Notes: a model not told the origin generated them from the letters alone. A DNA stretch of 18,075 bases from Candidatus Acetothermia bacterium (GCA_023255835.1 JAGDVW010000030.1:1-18075); one strand, 5' to 3'; shown: positions 1-8,850, counted from the stretch's first letter. Translations and numbers: made by a program.

Positions 1-49
1 CCACCGCATGGCCGAGGCCAACCGCGCCTTCGCCCACTACCGCTGGTGA
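1..49 (+). CDS. rpsG: 30S ribosomal protein S7, C-terminal end (partial)
   Basis: Only the last 15 residues are in the window (HRMAEANRAFAHYRW, then TGA at 47-49); the gene begins outside it. This ending closely matches the conserved S7 C-terminus, which has a KMAEANKAFAHYRW-type sequence. S7 binds the 3' major domain of 16S rRNA and nucleates assembly of the 30S head. Its position 12 bases before fusA is the usual str-operon order (rpsL-rpsG-fusA), so the transcript should start upstream of this window. Confidence 0.9.
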   Translation, partial: HRMAEANRAFAHYRW

Positions 50-61
50 CCCTCCAGCTCC

Positions 62-2146
62 ATGGCCGACCCCTACGATATACACAAGGTCCGTAACATC
101 GGGATCATCGCCCACATCGACGCAGGGAAAACCACCCTCACCGAGCGCATCCTCTTTTTCACCGGGAAGATCCACAAGATGGGGGAGGTCCATGAGGGCA
201 CCACGGAGATGGATTGGATGGACCAGGAGCGGGAGCGGGGGATAACCATCACCGCGGCGGCCACCACCGTCTTTTGGCGAGGTCACCAGATCAACATCGT
301 GGACACCCCCGGCCACGTGGACTTCACTGCGGAGGTGGAGCGCTCTTTGCGAGTTCTGGACGGGGCTATCGTGATCTTCTCCGGCGTGGAGGGGGTGGAG
401 TCCCAATCGGAGACGGTTTGGCGCCAGGCCGATCGCTACCGGGTCCCCCGCATCGCGTTCATCAATAAACTCGACCGTCCAGAAGCGGATTTTTCCCGGG
501 CCTTTGCGGATATCGGCGAAAAATTGGGCGCGGTGGCGGTCCCCTTGGTCTACCCCTGGCGGGATGCGGATGGGAACCTCCTCGGCATGATCGATCTTCT
601 CCGCTTTCAGGCCATCCGCTGGGACCAAGAAAGCCTGGGCCGAAATTTCGCTTACCTCCCTGTGCCTAAAGAGGTGGAGGAAGAAGCCCAGGCCTGGCGG
701 GAAAGGCTTTGGGAGACATTGAGTGAAGCCTCCGATGAGATCGCCGCACTTTATCTAGAGGGGAAGGAAATTCCGGAGGAACTGGGCCTGCGGGTCCTGC
801 GGGAAGTGACCTTGGGGCGCCTTTGGGTCCCGGTCCTCGGCGGCTCGGCCTACGAGAAGATCGGGGTCCAGCCGGTTTTGGACGCGGTCGTGGATTTTTT
901 GCCCTCCCCCTTGGATATACCTCCAGCACGCGGGACCGCCCTGGATGGGAAAACCGAGGAGATCCGTAAACCGCTCCCCGAGGAGCCCTTCTCCGCCCTC
1001 GTTTTCAAGGTTTTCACCGATCCTTATGCGGACCGGCTCCTCTACACCCGCATCTACTCCGGAACCATCCGGGAGGGCGAGGTGGTGCTCAACGCCACCC
1101 AGGGGACCAAGGCCCGGGTTATGCGCCTTTTCCGTCTTCACGCAAACAAGCGCGAGCCGATGGAGGTCGCCTACGCTGGGGACATCGTGGGCCTCATCCT
1201 GTCCGCCCCGGCCTACACCGGGAACACCCTTTGCGACCCGGCCCACCCCATCCTCTTTGAGCCCATCGCCTTTCCCGAGCCAGTGGTGTTCATGGCCGTG
1301 GAGCCCCGCTCGGACAAGGAGGAGCCGGCCTTGCGGGAAGCCCTGGCCAAATTGGCCCAAGAAGACCCAACCTTTCGGGTTCAAGACGACGAAACCACTG
1401 GGCAGATCCTGGTGGGCGGGATGGGCGAGCTTCATTTGGAGGTGCTTCTTCGGCGGGTGCGCGAGGAATTCCGCGTCCCCCATAGGGTGGGGAAGCCCAT
1501 CGTGGTGTACAAGGAGACCCTGGCCCGGCCGGTGGAGATCGTGGAGGAATTCGAAAAAGTTGTGGGCGGAAAGCCTCAATATGCGTGGATCCGCATGCGG
1601 TTTGAACCCCTTCCCCGGGGCAGGGGATTCGAATTCCACGCGGAGGTGCCAGAGGAAATTTTGCCCAAGGGCTTTGTGGAGGCGGTGCGGCGGGGGGTGC
1701 AAGGGGCCTTGGCCGCCAGCCCCGTGGGCGGCTTCCCCGTCACGGACGTGCGGGCGGTGCTTTTGGAGGGGAAATTTCATCCCTTGGCGTCCACGGAAGT
1801 GGCCTTTGAAGCGGCGGGAACGCAGGCTTTAAGGCGGGCCTTGGAGGAGGGAGGGGTTCTTCTCCTGGAGCCCGTGGCCGAGGGCGATATAATCACGCCC
1901 AGCGAGTACCTGGGCGAGGTCGTTTCGGATCTCGGGCGCCGAAGGGGTGAGATCCGAGCCATCCAAACCCGGGGAACGGTGGACATCATCCGGTGCACCC
2001 TCCCCGTGGTGGAGACTTTTGGGTACGCGACACAGCTGCGTTCCCTCACCCAGGGGCGAGCTGTTCACACCCTGCGGGTGGCCCGCTACGAGGTGGTGCC
2101 CGAGGATCTCGCTCGCGAGGTTTTGAGGAGCCGAGGTTATGGCTAG
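62..2146 (+). CDS. fusA: Elongation factor G
   Basis: EF-G is the cytoplasmic GTPase that drives tRNA-mRNA translocation on the ribosome. The 694-residue length is typical. Visible motifs are the P-loop AHIDAGKTT (residues 17-25), the switch I region with RGITI (59-63), DTPGH (81-85) and NKLD (135-138), followed by domains II to V. Domain V shows the GYAT..RS.TQGR pattern near the C-terminus. In domain IV the first tip loop reads GGKPQYA (502-508) where most EF-Gs have GGRGQYG, but Gln506 and His573, equivalents of the translocation-critical Gln and His, are kept. No clear Shine-Dalgarno precedes the ATG, so coupling to rpsG is likely. The end overlaps rpsJ by 8 bases, and tuf is not between them. 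Placement beside rpsG and rpsJ argues for the main EF-G rather than a paralogue. Confidence 0.97.
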   Translation: MADPYDIHKVRNIGIIAHIDAGKTTLTERILFFTGKIHKMGEVHEGTTEMDWMDQERERGITITAAATTVFWRGHQINIVDTPGHVDFTAEVERSLRVLDGAIVIFSGVEGVESQSETVWRQADRYRVPRIAFINKLDRPEADFSRAFADIGEKLGAVAVPLVYPWRDADGNLLGMIDLLRFQAIRWDQESLGRNFAYLPVPKEVEEEAQAWRERLWETLSEASDEIAALYLEGKEIPEELGLRVLREVTLGRLWVPVLGGSAYEKIGVQPVLDAVVDFLPSPLDIPPARGTALDGKTEEIRKPLPEEPFSALVFKVFTDPYADRLLYTRIYSGTIREGEVVLNATQGTKARVMRLFRLHANKREPMEVAYAGDIVGLILSAPAYTGNTLCDPAHPILFEPIAFPEPVVFMAVEPRSDKEEPALREALAKLAQEDPTFRVQDDETTGQILVGGMGELHLEVLLRRVREEFRVPHRVGKPIVVYKETLARPVEIVEEFEKVVGGKPQYAWIRMRFEPLPRGRGFEFHAEVPEEILPKGFVEAVRRGVQGALAASPVGGFPVTDVRAVLLEGKFHPLASTEVAFEAAGTQALRRALEEGGVLLLEPVAEGDIITPSEYLGEVVSDLGRRRGEIRAIQTRGTVDIIRCTLPVVETFGYATQLRSLTQGRAVHTLRVARYEVVPEDLAREVLRSRGYG

Positions 2147-2447
2147 GGAGAAGATAAGGATCCGAATAAAAGGCTATGACCACGAACTCGTGGACGAGGC
2201 GGTGCGGAAGATCGTGGAGGCCGTGAGGCCCACCCGGGCCAAGATCAGCGGTCCCATCCCGCTTCCCACCGAGCGCCACCTTTATACTGTCCTTCGCTCG
2301 CCCCATGTGGATAAAAAGTCCATGGAGCACTTCGAGCTCAAGATCCACAAGCGCCTTTTGGACATAAAGGAACCCACGGCGGCCACGATCAATGCCCTCA
2401 TGGACGTGGAGCTTCCCGCTGGGATCGACGTGGAGATAAAGCTGTGA
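2139..2447 (+). CDS. rpsJ: 30S ribosomal protein S10
   Basis: S10 is a 30S head protein; in E. coli it also pairs with NusB in antitermination. The 102-residue protein has the family signature GPIPLPT (about residues 38-44), then a TVL.SPHV segment and the LLDI..PT motif. The ATG at 2139 lies inside the end of fusA. A GAGGAG at 2125-2130 sits about 8 bases upstream, still within fusA coding sequence, so translation is probably coupled. In many bacteria tuf precedes rpsJ; here fusA does directly, and there is no room for an S10-operon leader where L4 autoregulation could act. Confidence 0.97.
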   Translation: MAREKIRIRIKGYDHELVDEAVRKIVEAVRPTRAKISGPIPLPTERHLYTVLRSPHVDKKSMEHFELKIHKRLLDIKEPTAATINALMDVELPAGIDVEIKL

Positions 2448-2455
2448 GGGATGCC

Positions 2456-3085
2456 ATGGCCTGGGTGATGTTGGGACGGAAGGTCGGGATGACCCAGTGG
2501 TTCGACGGGGATGGCCGGGCCCTGGCGGCCACGGTGGTGCAGGTGGAGCCAGCCGTTGTGGTTCAGATCAAAACCCCGGAAAAGGATGGATATGCCGCCC
2601 TCCAGCTTGGCGCTGGCTCCGTGGAAGAACGAAAGGTCACCAAGCCCCTCCTTGGGCACTTCCGCAAGGCCGGGGTTTCCCCGCGCCGCTTCCTTTTCGA
2701 GGTAAAGGTGGACGACCCGCAAAAATACCAAGTGGGCCAGGAATTCGGGGTGGAGGTGTTCCAGGAGGGGGAATTTGTGGATGTGACCGGGATCTCCAAG
2801 GGCCGAGGTTTTGCCGGGACCATCAAGCGCTGGGGTTTTCATACCCGGCCTGGTTCCCACGGGCATAAATGGATCCGCCGGCCCGGGACCGCCGGGCCCA
2901 TGGGCCTGCGGAAAGTGGTGAAGGGGAAGCGCTATCCCGGCCACTACGGGGCGGAACGGGTCACCGTGCGGAACCTCCAGGTTTTGGCCGTGGACAGGGA
3001 ACACAACCTTCTCGTCCTCAAGGGGTCTGTTCCTGGTCCGCGTTCGGGAATCCTCCGGATAAGGAAGCACCATGCCCAAGGCTAA
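2456..3085 (+). CDS. rplC: 50S ribosomal protein L3
   Basis: L3 is an early-assembly 50S protein whose extended loop reaches toward the peptidyl transferase centre. The N-terminal LGRKVGMTQ motif, the central TGISKGRGF..TIKRWGF segment and the KGKRYPGHYG loop identify it. I chose the ATG at 2456 (209 aa) because GAGGG at 2446-2450 gives a Shine-Dalgarno five bases away. A GTG at 2444, overlapping the rpsJ stop codon, would add four residues and also has an upstream GGAG, so it cannot be excluded. The usual KKMAGHMG-type motif reads KRYPGHYG here. The 3' end overlaps rplD by 14 bases. Confidence 0.95.
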   Translation: MAWVMLGRKVGMTQWFDGDGRALAATVVQVEPAVVVQIKTPEKDGYAALQLGAGSVEERKVTKPLLGHFRKAGVSPRRFLFEVKVDDPQKYQVGQEFGVEVFQEGEFVDVTGISKGRGFAGTIKRWGFHTRPGSHGHKWIRRPGTAGPMGLRKVVKGKRYPGHYGAERVTVRNLQVLAVDREHNLLVLKGSVPGPRSGILRIRKHHAQG

Positions 3086-3725
3086 GCTCTTTCGGTTCGA
3101 TGATGCACAGGCGGAGCCGGTGGAGGTGGAGCTCCCCCCCGAGATCTTCGGAGTGGAGGTCTCCCTGGATCTTCTGTGGCGGGCGGTGCGCACGCATCTG
3201 GCGAACCGCCGGCAGGGGACGGCCTCCACCAAGGACCGGGGGGAGGTCTCCGGCGGCGGGCGCAAGCCCTGGCCGCAAAAGCACACGGGGCGGGCCCGGC
3301 ACGGCTCCATCCGTTCGCCCCTCTGGCGGCACGGCGGGGTCACCTTCGGCCCCAAACCCCGGGATTGGGATCTGGATCTGCCGAAGAAGATGCGGCGCAA
3401 GGCCCTGAAATGCGCCCTCTCCGCCCGCGCTAAAGAAGGCCAGGTCTGGCTCATCGATCGGTTGGGGTTCCAAAAGCCGCGCACAAAAGAGGCCTTGGCC
3501 CTCCTTTCCCGCTTAGGCCTTCCGGAGAAAACCTTGGTGGTAGTGGCCCCCGAGGAGTACCAGGTTCCCGTGTACAAATCCTTCTCCAACATTCCAGGGG
3601 TGGAGTGCCATCGCGCCGATCTCCTCACGGCCTATGAGGTCCTCGCGCATGAGGCGGTTCTTTTGACCGAGCGGGCGGTGGAAGCTTTGGCAAGGAGGTT
3701 GAGCCATGCCCCGGCTGTTGCCTGA
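3072..3725 (+). CDS. rplD: 50S ribosomal protein L4 (uL4)
   Basis: L4 binds 23S rRNA domain I and lines the exit tunnel with its long loop. The 217-residue protein shows the loop signature around residues 48-87: an ANRRQGTASTK-type segment, the GGGRKPWPQKHTGRARHGS motif and then SPLWRHGG. The C-terminal part carries the SFSNIPGVE and LTAYEVL patterns of the family. It starts inside rplC (14-base overlap) and ends 20 bases into rplW. In E. coli L4 represses its own operon through the S10 leader; no such leader exists in this window. Confidence 0.96.
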   Translation: MPKAKLFRFDDAQAEPVEVELPPEIFGVEVSLDLLWRAVRTHLANRRQGTASTKDRGEVSGGGRKPWPQKHTGRARHGSIRSPLWRHGGVTFGPKPRDWDLDLPKKMRRKALKCALSARAKEGQVWLIDRLGFQKPRTKEALALLSRLGLPEKTLVVVAPEEYQVPVYKSFSNIPGVECHRADLLTAYEVLAHEAVLLTERAVEALARRLSHAPAVA

Positions 3726-3999
3726 GGACATCATCATAAGGCCGATCCTCTCGGAGAAGACCTGGCGGGAGATGGAACAGGGGAGGTACACGTTCGAGGT
3801 TCATCCTGGGGCGACGAAGCCGGAGATCCGGGCGGCGGTGGAGGAGCTTTTCAAGGTGAAGGTGGAGAAGGTCTGGACCATGTACCGGCCGGGGAAGCCC
3901 CGGCGGACGCGCCTGGATCGGCGGCACGGCCGGACGAAGCGGGAAAAGCGGGCGGTGGTGAAGCTCGCGCCCGGCCACAAGATCGAGATCACGGGGTGA
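3706..3999 (+). CDS. rplW: 50S ribosomal protein L23
   Basis: L23 sits at the tunnel exit and docks trigger factor and SRP. The 97-residue length is typical. The sequence starts with the family pattern II.RPILSEKT, followed by a Y.FEV.P.A.KPEI..AVE.LF.VKV..V segment and a basic loop rich in Arg and Lys (about residues 61-85). The ATG lies 20 bases inside rplD, with AAGGAGG-type sequence just upstream (around 3691-3697), so translation is coupled. Six bases separate it from rplB. Confidence 0.96.
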   Translation: MPRLLPEDIIIRPILSEKTWREMEQGRYTFEVHPGATKPEIRAAVEELFKVKVEKVWTMYRPGKPRRTRLDRRHGRTKREKRAVVKLAPGHKIEITG

Positions 4000-4005
4000 T
4001 TTCCT

Positions 4006-4836
4006 ATGGGCCTTAAGAAACTAAAACCCGTCACGCCTGGGCAGAGGCACGCGGTCCTCCCGGACTTTTCCGAGCTCACCACGGACGAGCCGGAGAAAAG
4101 CCTCCTCGTGCCCCTGGAGCGCCACGCCGGGCGCAATAACCAGGGCCGGATCACCGTGCGCCACCGGGGCGGCGGGCACAAGCGCCTCTATCGCCTCATC
4201 GATTTCTACCGGGAGAAGCGGGGGATCCCGGCGAAGGTGGTGTCCATCGAGTACGACCCCAACCGCTCGGCCTGGATCAGCCTCCTCCACTACGCCGATG
4301 GGGAGAAGCGGTACATCATAAGCCCGGTGGAGCTCAAGGTGGGCGACACCGTGGTGGCCGGGGAGGACGTGGAGCCCAGGCCTGGAAACGCCCTCCCCCT
4401 GAGGAAGATCCCCTCGGGGACCTTGGTCCACAACGTGGAGTTTTATCCCGGGTCGGGAGGGAAGATCGCCCGGGCCGCTGGCACCGCGGCTCAGGTGTTG
4501 AGCAAGGAAGAGGATCGGGTTATCCTCCGTCTCCCTTCCGGGGAGATCCGGGCCTTCCATCCCGAGTGCATGGCCACGGTTGGCCAGGTTTCCAATCCCG
4601 ATCACAAGAACGTGAAGTACGGGAAGGCCGGGAGGCGGCGGAACAAGGGGTGGAGGCCGGCGGTTAGGGGCACGGCCATGGGCGCCGATGACCATCCCCA
4701 CGGCGGCGGCGAGGGCCGCACCGGCGAGGGCCATCCGCCCAAGACCCCCTGGGGCAAGCCCGCCCGGGGCGTGCCCACCCGGAAGAGGAAGCCCAGCGAC
4801 AAATGGATCATCCAGCCCAGGAAGAGGAGGAAGTGA
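4006..4836 (+). CDS. rplB: 50S ribosomal protein L2
   Basis: L2 is one of the most conserved 50S proteins and is needed for subunit association and peptidyl transfer. The 276-residue protein has the [15 protein letters not shown] segment (about residues 45-60), the Y.I.P...KVGD region and a C-terminal basic tail containing TPWGKP. The normally near-invariant AMNPVDHPHGG motif reads [11 protein letters not shown] (Met225 onward): Asn-Pro-Val is replaced by Gly-Ala-Asp while Asp229, His230 and the following PHGGGEG are intact. The TGA stop shares one base with the rpsS ATG. Confidence 0.97.
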   Translation: MGLKKLKPVTPGQRHAVLPDFSELTTDEPEKSLLVPLERHAGRNNQGRITVRHRGGGHKRLYRLIDFYREKRGIPAKVVSIEYDPNRSAWISLLHYADGEKRYIISPVELKVGDTVVAGEDVEPRPGNALPLRKIPSGTLVHNVEFYPGSGGKIARAAGTAAQVLSKEEDRVILRLPSGEIRAFHPECMATVGQVSNPDHKNVKYGKAGRRRNKGWRPAVRGTAMGADDHPHGGGEGRTGEGHPPKTPWGKPARGVPTRKRKPSDKWIIQPRKRRK

Positions 4837-5120
4837 TGGCGAGGTCCAAGAGGAAGGGGCCGTTCGTGGACCCCACCCTCATCGAGAAGATCGAGAAGTT
4901 CAAGCGGGGCTTGATCAACGAGATCCGGACCTGGTCCAGGGCCTCGATGATCACCCCGGAGATGGTGGGGCTGACCATCTACGTCCACAACGGCCGGACC
5001 CATGTTCCGGTGCGGATCACCGAGGCCATGGTGGGCCATCGGCTCGGGGAGTTCGCGCCCACCCGGACGTTCCGGGCCCACGGCGGGGTGAAGAAGAAGG
5101 CCCCGCCGGCCCCGAAGTGA
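4836..5120 (+). CDS. rpsS: 30S ribosomal protein S19
   Basis: S19 forms a head complex with S13 and contacts the A-site finger bridge. The reading frame is open from 4803, but [12 protein letters not shown] at 4836 is the family N-terminus. It is preceded by a strong GAGGAGG in the end of rplB and overlaps the rplB stop by one base (TGATG), so 94 aa is preferred. Family motifs include IRTWSR, the [10 protein letters not shown] segment and [13 protein letters not shown]. The C-terminal tail is rich in Lys and Pro. Ten bases separate it from rplV. Confidence 0.96.
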   Translation: MARSKRKGPFVDPTLIEKIEKFKRGLINEIRTWSRASMITPEMVGLTIYVHNGRTHVPVRITEAMVGHRLGEFAPTRTFRAHGGVKKKAPPAPK

Positions 5121-5130
5121 GGGGGAGGCC

Positions 5131-5472
5131 ATGCGGGAAGCGGTGGCCCGGGCGCGATTCGTGCGGGTCTCGCCCCTCAAGGCGAGGCTGGTGATCAAAG
5201 AGATCCGGGGGAAGCCGGTGGCGGAGGCCCGCCGCTTCCTGGCCCTCTCCCCGCAGAAGGCGGCCCGCATAATTCGAAAAGTTTTGGACTCCGCGGTGGC
5301 CAACGCCGTGAACAACTTCGAGATGGATGAGGAAAAGCTTTGGGTGGTGAAGGCCTATGTGGATGAAGGGCCGCGCCTAAAAAGGCTCAATCCCCGGGCC
5401 TTCGGGCGGGCTGACATCATTCAGCGGCGCCTTTCCCACATCACCATCGCTGTAGCCGAAAAGGAGGATTGA
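5131..5472 (+). CDS. rplV: 50S ribosomal protein L22
   Basis: L22 lines the exit tunnel through its long beta hairpin. The 113-residue protein begins with the [13 protein letters not shown] pattern, continues with SAVANA.NN and carries the hairpin signature around residues 79-100 ([17 protein letters not shown]). GGGGGAGG immediately upstream of the ATG is a strong Shine-Dalgarno. The stop shares one base with the rpsC ATG. Confidence 0.96.
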   Translation: MREAVARARFVRVSPLKARLVIKEIRGKPVAEARRFLALSPQKAARIIRKVLDSAVANAVNNFEMDEEKLWVVKAYVDEGPRLKRLNPRAFGRADIIQRRLSHITIAVAEKED

Positions 5473-6131
5473 TGGGGCAAAAAACTCATCCCGTTGGATT
5501 TCGCCTGGGCGTTTTGCGCAAGTGGCGGTCCACGTGGTTTGCGCCCAAGGGCAAGGTCCCCACTTATGTGGCGGAGGACCGGCGAATTCGCGACCACATC
5601 GAGAAGACCTACCGGGGAGCTGGGGTGGCCGAGGTCCTCATCGAGCGGGCCACGGAGGCCCGGGCCAAGGTGATCATCCGGGCGGCCCGGCCAGGGATCA
5701 TCATCGGCCGGGGCGGCGCGGAGATCGCCGCCCTGCAGGAGCGGCTCCGAAAGATGACGGGCCGGGAAATCGTGGTCCATGTGGTGGAGGTGGATAAACC
5801 CGAGCTCGAGGCCCCCCTGGTGGCCCAGGATGTGGCCTTCCAGATCGAAAACCGGGTCAACCCGTATCGGGCCATGAAGGAGGCGGTGCGGCGGGTGATG
5901 GCCGCCGGCGCCCAGGGCGTGAAGATCCGCGTGTCCGGGCGGCTGGGCGGCGCGGAATTGGCCCACTCCGTGGAGATAAAGGAGGGACGGGTCCCCCTCC
6001 AGACCCTGCGGGCCGACGTGGACTACGGCTGCACCATCGCTTGGACCAAGTACGGGGTCATCGGCGTCAAGGCCTGGGTCTTTCGCGGCGAGATCTGGAC
6101 CATAAAAGAGAAGCGGGCGGAGGTGAAGTAG
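5472..6131 (+). CDS. rpsC: 30S ribosomal protein S3
   Basis: S3 lies at the mRNA entry channel of the 30S head and contributes to helicase activity. The N-terminus [13 protein letters not shown] is diagnostic. The type-II KH domain has its GxxG loop at residues 79-82 (GRGG, preceded by GIII), and the C-terminal domain carries the KIRVSGRLGGAE pattern. The 219-residue length is normal. I prefer the ATG at 5472, overlapping the rplV stop (TGATG) and preceded by AAGGAGG at 5461-5467, over an in-frame TTG one codon earlier. Confidence 0.97.
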   Translation: MGQKTHPVGFRLGVLRKWRSTWFAPKGKVPTYVAEDRRIRDHIEKTYRGAGVAEVLIERATEARAKVIIRAARPGIIIGRGGAEIAALQERLRKMTGREIVVHVVEVDKPELEAPLVAQDVAFQIENRVNPYRAMKEAVRRVMAAGAQGVKIRVSGRLGGAELAHSVEIKEGRVPLQTLRADVDYGCTIAWTKYGVIGVKAWVFRGEIWTIKEKRAEVK

Positions 6132-6563
6132 ATGGCGCTTTTAGCTCCCAAACGCACCAAATACCGCAAGCAACAAAAGGGTCGGCACATAAAGGGCAAG
6201 GCCAGCCGGGGAAACACCGTGGCCTTTGGGGACTACGGGATCCAGGCCCTGGAGCCGGTCTGGCTCACGGCCCAGCAGATCGAGGCCGCCCGTACGGTCC
6301 TCGCCCGCGCCACGCCCAAAGGGAAAGTCTGGGTCCGGGTTTTTCCGGACAAACCCTACACCAAGAAGCCCGCGGAGTCCCGCATGGGCAAAGGGAAGGG
6401 CGATGTGGTGGGCTGGGTGGCGGTGGTGAAGCCCGGGCAGATCCTCTTTGAGTTCACCGGGGTGAGCGAGGAGGAGGCCAAGGAGATCCACCGCAAGGTC
6501 TCGGCGAAACTCCCCATCGCCACGAAGCTCGCCCGGCGGATCCAGCTGGGGGTGGCGGCATGA
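6132..6563 (+). CDS. rplP: 50S ribosomal protein L16
   Basis: L16 organises the A-site region of the 50S and contacts the tRNA elbow. Visible signatures are the N-terminal [13 protein letters not shown] segment, [15 protein letters not shown], the FPDKP.TKKPAE.RMGKGKG motif (about residues 73-92) and the later LPI.T.. ending. The length of 143 aa is typical. The ATG directly abuts the rpsC stop codon with no intervening base, and the 3' end overlaps rpmC as ATGA. Confidence 0.96.
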   Translation: MALLAPKRTKYRKQQKGRHIKGKASRGNTVAFGDYGIQALEPVWLTAQQIEAARTVLARATPKGKVWVRVFPDKPYTKKPAESRMGKGKGDVVGWVAVVKPGQILFEFTGVSEEEAKEIHRKVSAKLPIATKLARRIQLGVAA

Positions 6564-6757
6564 AGGCCCGGGATCTGCGGGAGCTCACCAACGACGAGCT
6601 GATCCAGCGGGTTCAGGAGTGGAAGAGGAAGCTCCTGAACTTGCGGTTCCAATTGGCCACGGGACAACTCCAAAACACCGCGGAGATCAAAAAGACCAAG
6701 CGGGACATCGCCCGTGCCCTCACCATCCTGCGGGAGCGGGGGGTGCGCTATGGGTAA
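6560..6757 (+). CDS. rpmC: 50S ribosomal protein L29
   Basis: L29 is a small helical-hairpin protein next to L23 at the tunnel exit. The 65 residues start with the family pattern MKA.DLREL..DEL, then [12 protein letters not shown] and a K..KRDIAR..TILRER ending. The ATGA overlap with rplP and the 8-base overlap with rpsQ indicate tight coupling. Confidence 0.95.
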   Translation: MKARDLRELTNDELIQRVQEWKRKLLNLRFQLATGQLQNTAEIKKTKRDIARALTILRERGVRYG

Positions 6758-6998
6758 ACGCAAACAGCGAGTCGGGGTAGTGGTGAGCGACAAAATGCAG
6801 AAGACCATCGTGGTGGTGGAGGAGAGGCTTGTGGAGCACCCCCTCTACCACAAATACGTTCGGCGCCGCACCAAGTACTACGTGCATGACGAGGCCCAAC
6901 AGGCGCGGGTTGGGGACTTGGTGCGGATCGAGGAGACCCGGCCGCTTTCGAAACTCAAGCGCTGGCGGCTGGTGGAGATCATCCGCCGCGCCCAATAG
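6750..6998 (+). CDS. rpsQ: 30S ribosomal protein S17
   Basis: S17 binds helix 11 of 16S rRNA early in assembly. The frame is open from 6714, but the family N-terminus (MGKRKQRVG followed by [11 protein letters not shown]) fixes the ATG at 6750, giving 82 aa. Further signatures are HP.Y.K..RR..KY..HDE and the GD.V.I.ETRPLSK.KRW motif near residues 50-70. It overlaps the rpmC end by 8 bases and stops two bases before rplN. Confidence 0.96.
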   Translation: MGKRKQRVGVVVSDKMQKTIVVVEERLVEHPLYHKYVRRRTKYYVHDEAQQARVGDLVRIEETRPLSKLKRWRLVEIIRRAQ

Positions 6999-7000
6999 CC

Positions 7001-7366
7001 ATGGCCGTGCAGCTGCGTACAAGACTCGTTGTGGCCGACAACACCGGGGTCAAAGAGGTGGAGTGCATAAACGTTTTGGGGAAAAAGCGCAAGGCGGAGA
7101 TCGGGGATATCATCGTGGCCACGGTGAAAAAGAGGCTCCCCACCTCGGAGTTCGACAAGGGCGACATCGTGCGGGGGGTGGTGGTGCGCACCCGCGCCGC
7201 TTACCGCCGGGCGGACGGGAGCACCATCCGCTTCGATGACAATGCCGTGGTCCTCGTGGACAAAAACCTGCAGCCCATTGGCACGCGGGTGTTCGGGCCG
7301 GTGGCGAGGGAGCTCAGGGAAAAGGGGATGATGCGCATCATCTCCCTCGCCCCGGAGGTGGTATAG
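7001..7366 (+). CDS. rplN: 50S ribosomal protein L14
   Basis: L14 is at the subunit interface (bridge B8) and binds ribosome silencing factor RsfS. The 121-residue protein carries [12 protein letters not shown] near its start, the GDIIVATVK segment, the VVVRT...[13 protein letters not shown] motif (about residues 63-84) and a conserved [12 protein letters not shown] ending. Its TAG stop is fused to the rplX Shine-Dalgarno (TAGGAGG, 7364-7370). Confidence 0.97.
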   Translation: MAVQLRTRLVVADNTGVKEVECINVLGKKRKAEIGDIIVATVKKRLPTSEFDKGDIVRGVVVRTRAAYRRADGSTIRFDDNAVVLVDKNLQPIGTRVFGPVARELREKGMMRIISLAPEVV

Positions 7367-7375
7367 GAGGCCAGG

Positions 7376-7687
7376 GTGGCCAAGGTGAAGAAGGGCGATC
7401 GGGTGAAGGTCATCTCCGGGGACGACCGCGGGAAGATCGGGAAGGTCCTGCGGGTCTTCCCCGACGAGGGGAGGGTGCTGGTGGAGGGGGTGAACATCGT
7501 CACCAAACACCAGCGGCCCACGGCCACCGTGCGCGAGCCGGGGATCATCAAGAAGGAGGCCCCCATCCACATCTCCAACGTGAAGGTGATCTGCCCGGAG
7601 TGCGGGGTCCCCACCCGCATTGGCTTCGCCTTCGTGGAGGGCCGGAAGCTCCGGCGCTGCAAACAGTGCGGGGCCACCTTCCCATAA
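7376..7687 (+). CDS. rplX: 50S ribosomal protein L24, zinc-ribbon form
   Basis: L24 is an assembly-initiating 50S protein. It has an N-terminal KOW motif ([21 protein letters not shown], broadly residues 4-24) and the GVNIVTKH segment. The C-terminus adds two Cys pairs, CPEC at 73-76 and CKQC at 95-98, consistent with the zinc-binding variant seen in many bacteria. The start is a GTG at 7376, well supported by TAGGAGG five bases upstream; no ATG fits the family N-terminus. The length of 103 aa is normal. Confidence 0.96.
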   Translation: MAKVKKGDRVKVISGDDRGKIGKVLRVFPDEGRVLVEGVNIVTKHQRPTATVREPGIIKKEAPIHISNVKVICPECGVPTRIGFAFVEGRKLRRCKQCGATFP

Positions 7688-7691
7688 GGCC

Positions 7692-8228
7692 ATGTTGCTC
7701 TACGAACGCTACAAAAAGGAGATCGTGCCCAAGCTCATGAAGGAGCTGGGGCTTAAGAACGTGATGCAGGTCCCCCGGATCGAGAAGGTCGTGATCAACA
7801 TGGGGGTGGGCAAGCACGACGACCCCAAGGTCCTGGAGGGGGCTATGAAGAACTTGGCCCAGATCACCGGGCAGCGGCCGGTGATCACCCGGGCCAAGAA
7901 GGCCATCTCCGACTTCAAGATAAAAAAGGGCGATGCCATCGGATGCATGGTCACCTTGCGGGGGGTTCGGGCCTACGAGTTTTTGAATAAACTTTTCCGC
8001 GTGGTCCTCCCGGGGATCCGGGATTTCAAGGGGGTGGACCCCGATGCCTTCGATGGCCGGGGCAACCTCTCCATCGGGATCCCCGACCAGATGGCCTTTC
8101 CCGAGGTGAGTTACGACGACGTGGTGCGGCCGCAGGGCATGGATGTGGTCATCGTGACCACCGCGAAAACCGACGAGGAAGCCTATCATCTCCTCGCGGC
8201 CCTGGGCTGTCCGTTCCGGAAAAATTAG
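7692..8228 (+). CDS. rplE: 50S ribosomal protein L5
   Basis: L5 binds 5S rRNA in the central protuberance and contacts P-site tRNA. The frame is open from 7620 across the end of rplX, but [13 protein letters not shown] at 7692 is the family N-terminus (178 aa). Other signatures are the [14 protein letters not shown] segment, [17 protein letters not shown] and a GRGN.S.GI..Q..FPE block. Only a weak AAGG lies before the ATG and the gap to rplX is four bases. In E. coli S8 represses the spc operon by binding at this junction; no spacer is available for such a site here. Confidence 0.96.
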   Translation: MLLYERYKKEIVPKLMKELGLKNVMQVPRIEKVVINMGVGKHDDPKVLEGAMKNLAQITGQRPVITRAKKAISDFKIKKGDAIGCMVTLRGVRAYEFLNKLFRVVLPGIRDFKGVDPDAFDGRGNLSIGIPDQMAFPEVSYDDVVRPQGMDVVIVTTAKTDEEAYHLLAALGCPFRKN

Positions 8229-8236
8229 GGGGGAAG

Positions 8237-8422
8237 ATGGCGCGCAAGTGTAAGATTGAGAAGATGAAGAAGACCCCGAAGTTCAAGGTGCGGCATCGCA
8301 ACCGTTGCCAGCTCTGCGGCCGGCCCCGCGGGTACATTCGCGATTTCGGTCTTTGCCGCATGTGCTTCCGCAAACTCGCCCTGGATGGGCAAATCCCCGG
8401 GGTGAAGAAGGCCTCATGGTAG
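8237..8422 (+). CDS. rpsN: 30S ribosomal protein S14, zinc-binding type Z
   Basis: S14 completes the 30S head near the A site. The 61-residue length and four cysteines (Cys24, Cys27, Cys40, Cys43) mark the short zinc-dependent form. The [20 protein letters not shown] motif is typical, as is the C-terminal PGVKKASW. Zinc-independent S14 proteins are about 100 residues and lack these cysteines. A G-rich Shine-Dalgarno follows the rplE TAG stop directly. Confidence 0.97.
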   Translation: MARKCKIEKMKKTPKFKVRHRNRCQLCGRPRGYIRDFGLCRMCFRKLALDGQIPGVKKASW

Positions 8423-8431
8423 GAGGGAAGG

Positions 8432-8842
8432 ATGACGGTGGACGACCCCATTGCCGACATGCTCACCCGCATCCGTAATGCCCTCTCCCGCCGGGCTCCT
8501 GAGGTCTCCCTCCCTTCCTCGAGGCTGAAGGAGGAGATCGTCCGGGTGCTTAAGGAGGAGGGCTACATAGCCGGCTACGAAGTGGACCGGACGGGGAGTT
8601 ACCCGATCCTGCGGATCAAGCTCAAGTACTTGCGGGAGGGGACGCGGACCTGGCGGCCGGCCATCCGCGGCCTGCGGCGCGTGAGCCGTCCCTCCCGCCG
8701 GGTCTACGTGGGGGTCCGAGAGCTTCCCCGTCCCTACCAAGGCCTGGGGATCGCCATCGTCTCCACCCCCCAAGGGGTGATGACCGATCGGGAGGCCCGC
8801 CGGCGCCGCCTCGGCGGCGAAGTCCTCTGCGAGGTTTGGTGA
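8432..8842 (+). CDS. rpsH: 30S ribosomal protein S8
   Basis: S8 binds the central domain of 16S rRNA and in E. coli autoregulates the spc operon. The 136-residue protein has the DPIADMLTRIRNA start, an LK.EGYI.GYE segment, a SRPSRRVYV. segment and the near-invariant ending STPQGVMTDREAR...LGGEVLC.VW. TAGGAGGG at 8420-8427 both ends rpsN and forms the Shine-Dalgarno. Confidence 0.97.
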   Translation: MTVDDPIADMLTRIRNALSRRAPEVSLPSSRLKEEIVRVLKEEGYIAGYEVDRTGSYPILRIKLKYLREGTRTWRPAIRGLRRVSRPSRRVYVGVRELPRPYQGLGIAIVSTPQGVMTDREARRRRLGGEVLCEVW

Positions 8843-8850
8843 GGTGAGCG

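Noticed and set aside
755..1780. Minus-strand open frame (341 codons) antisense to fusA
   Set aside because: The composition is His/Gly/Pro-rich antisense-like, with no domain motif; it mirrors fusA codon usage.
2282..3628. Long minus-strand open frame (448 codons) antisense to rpsJ-rplC-rplD
   Set aside because: It is a shadow of highly conserved ribosomal genes in GC-rich DNA and resembles no protein family.
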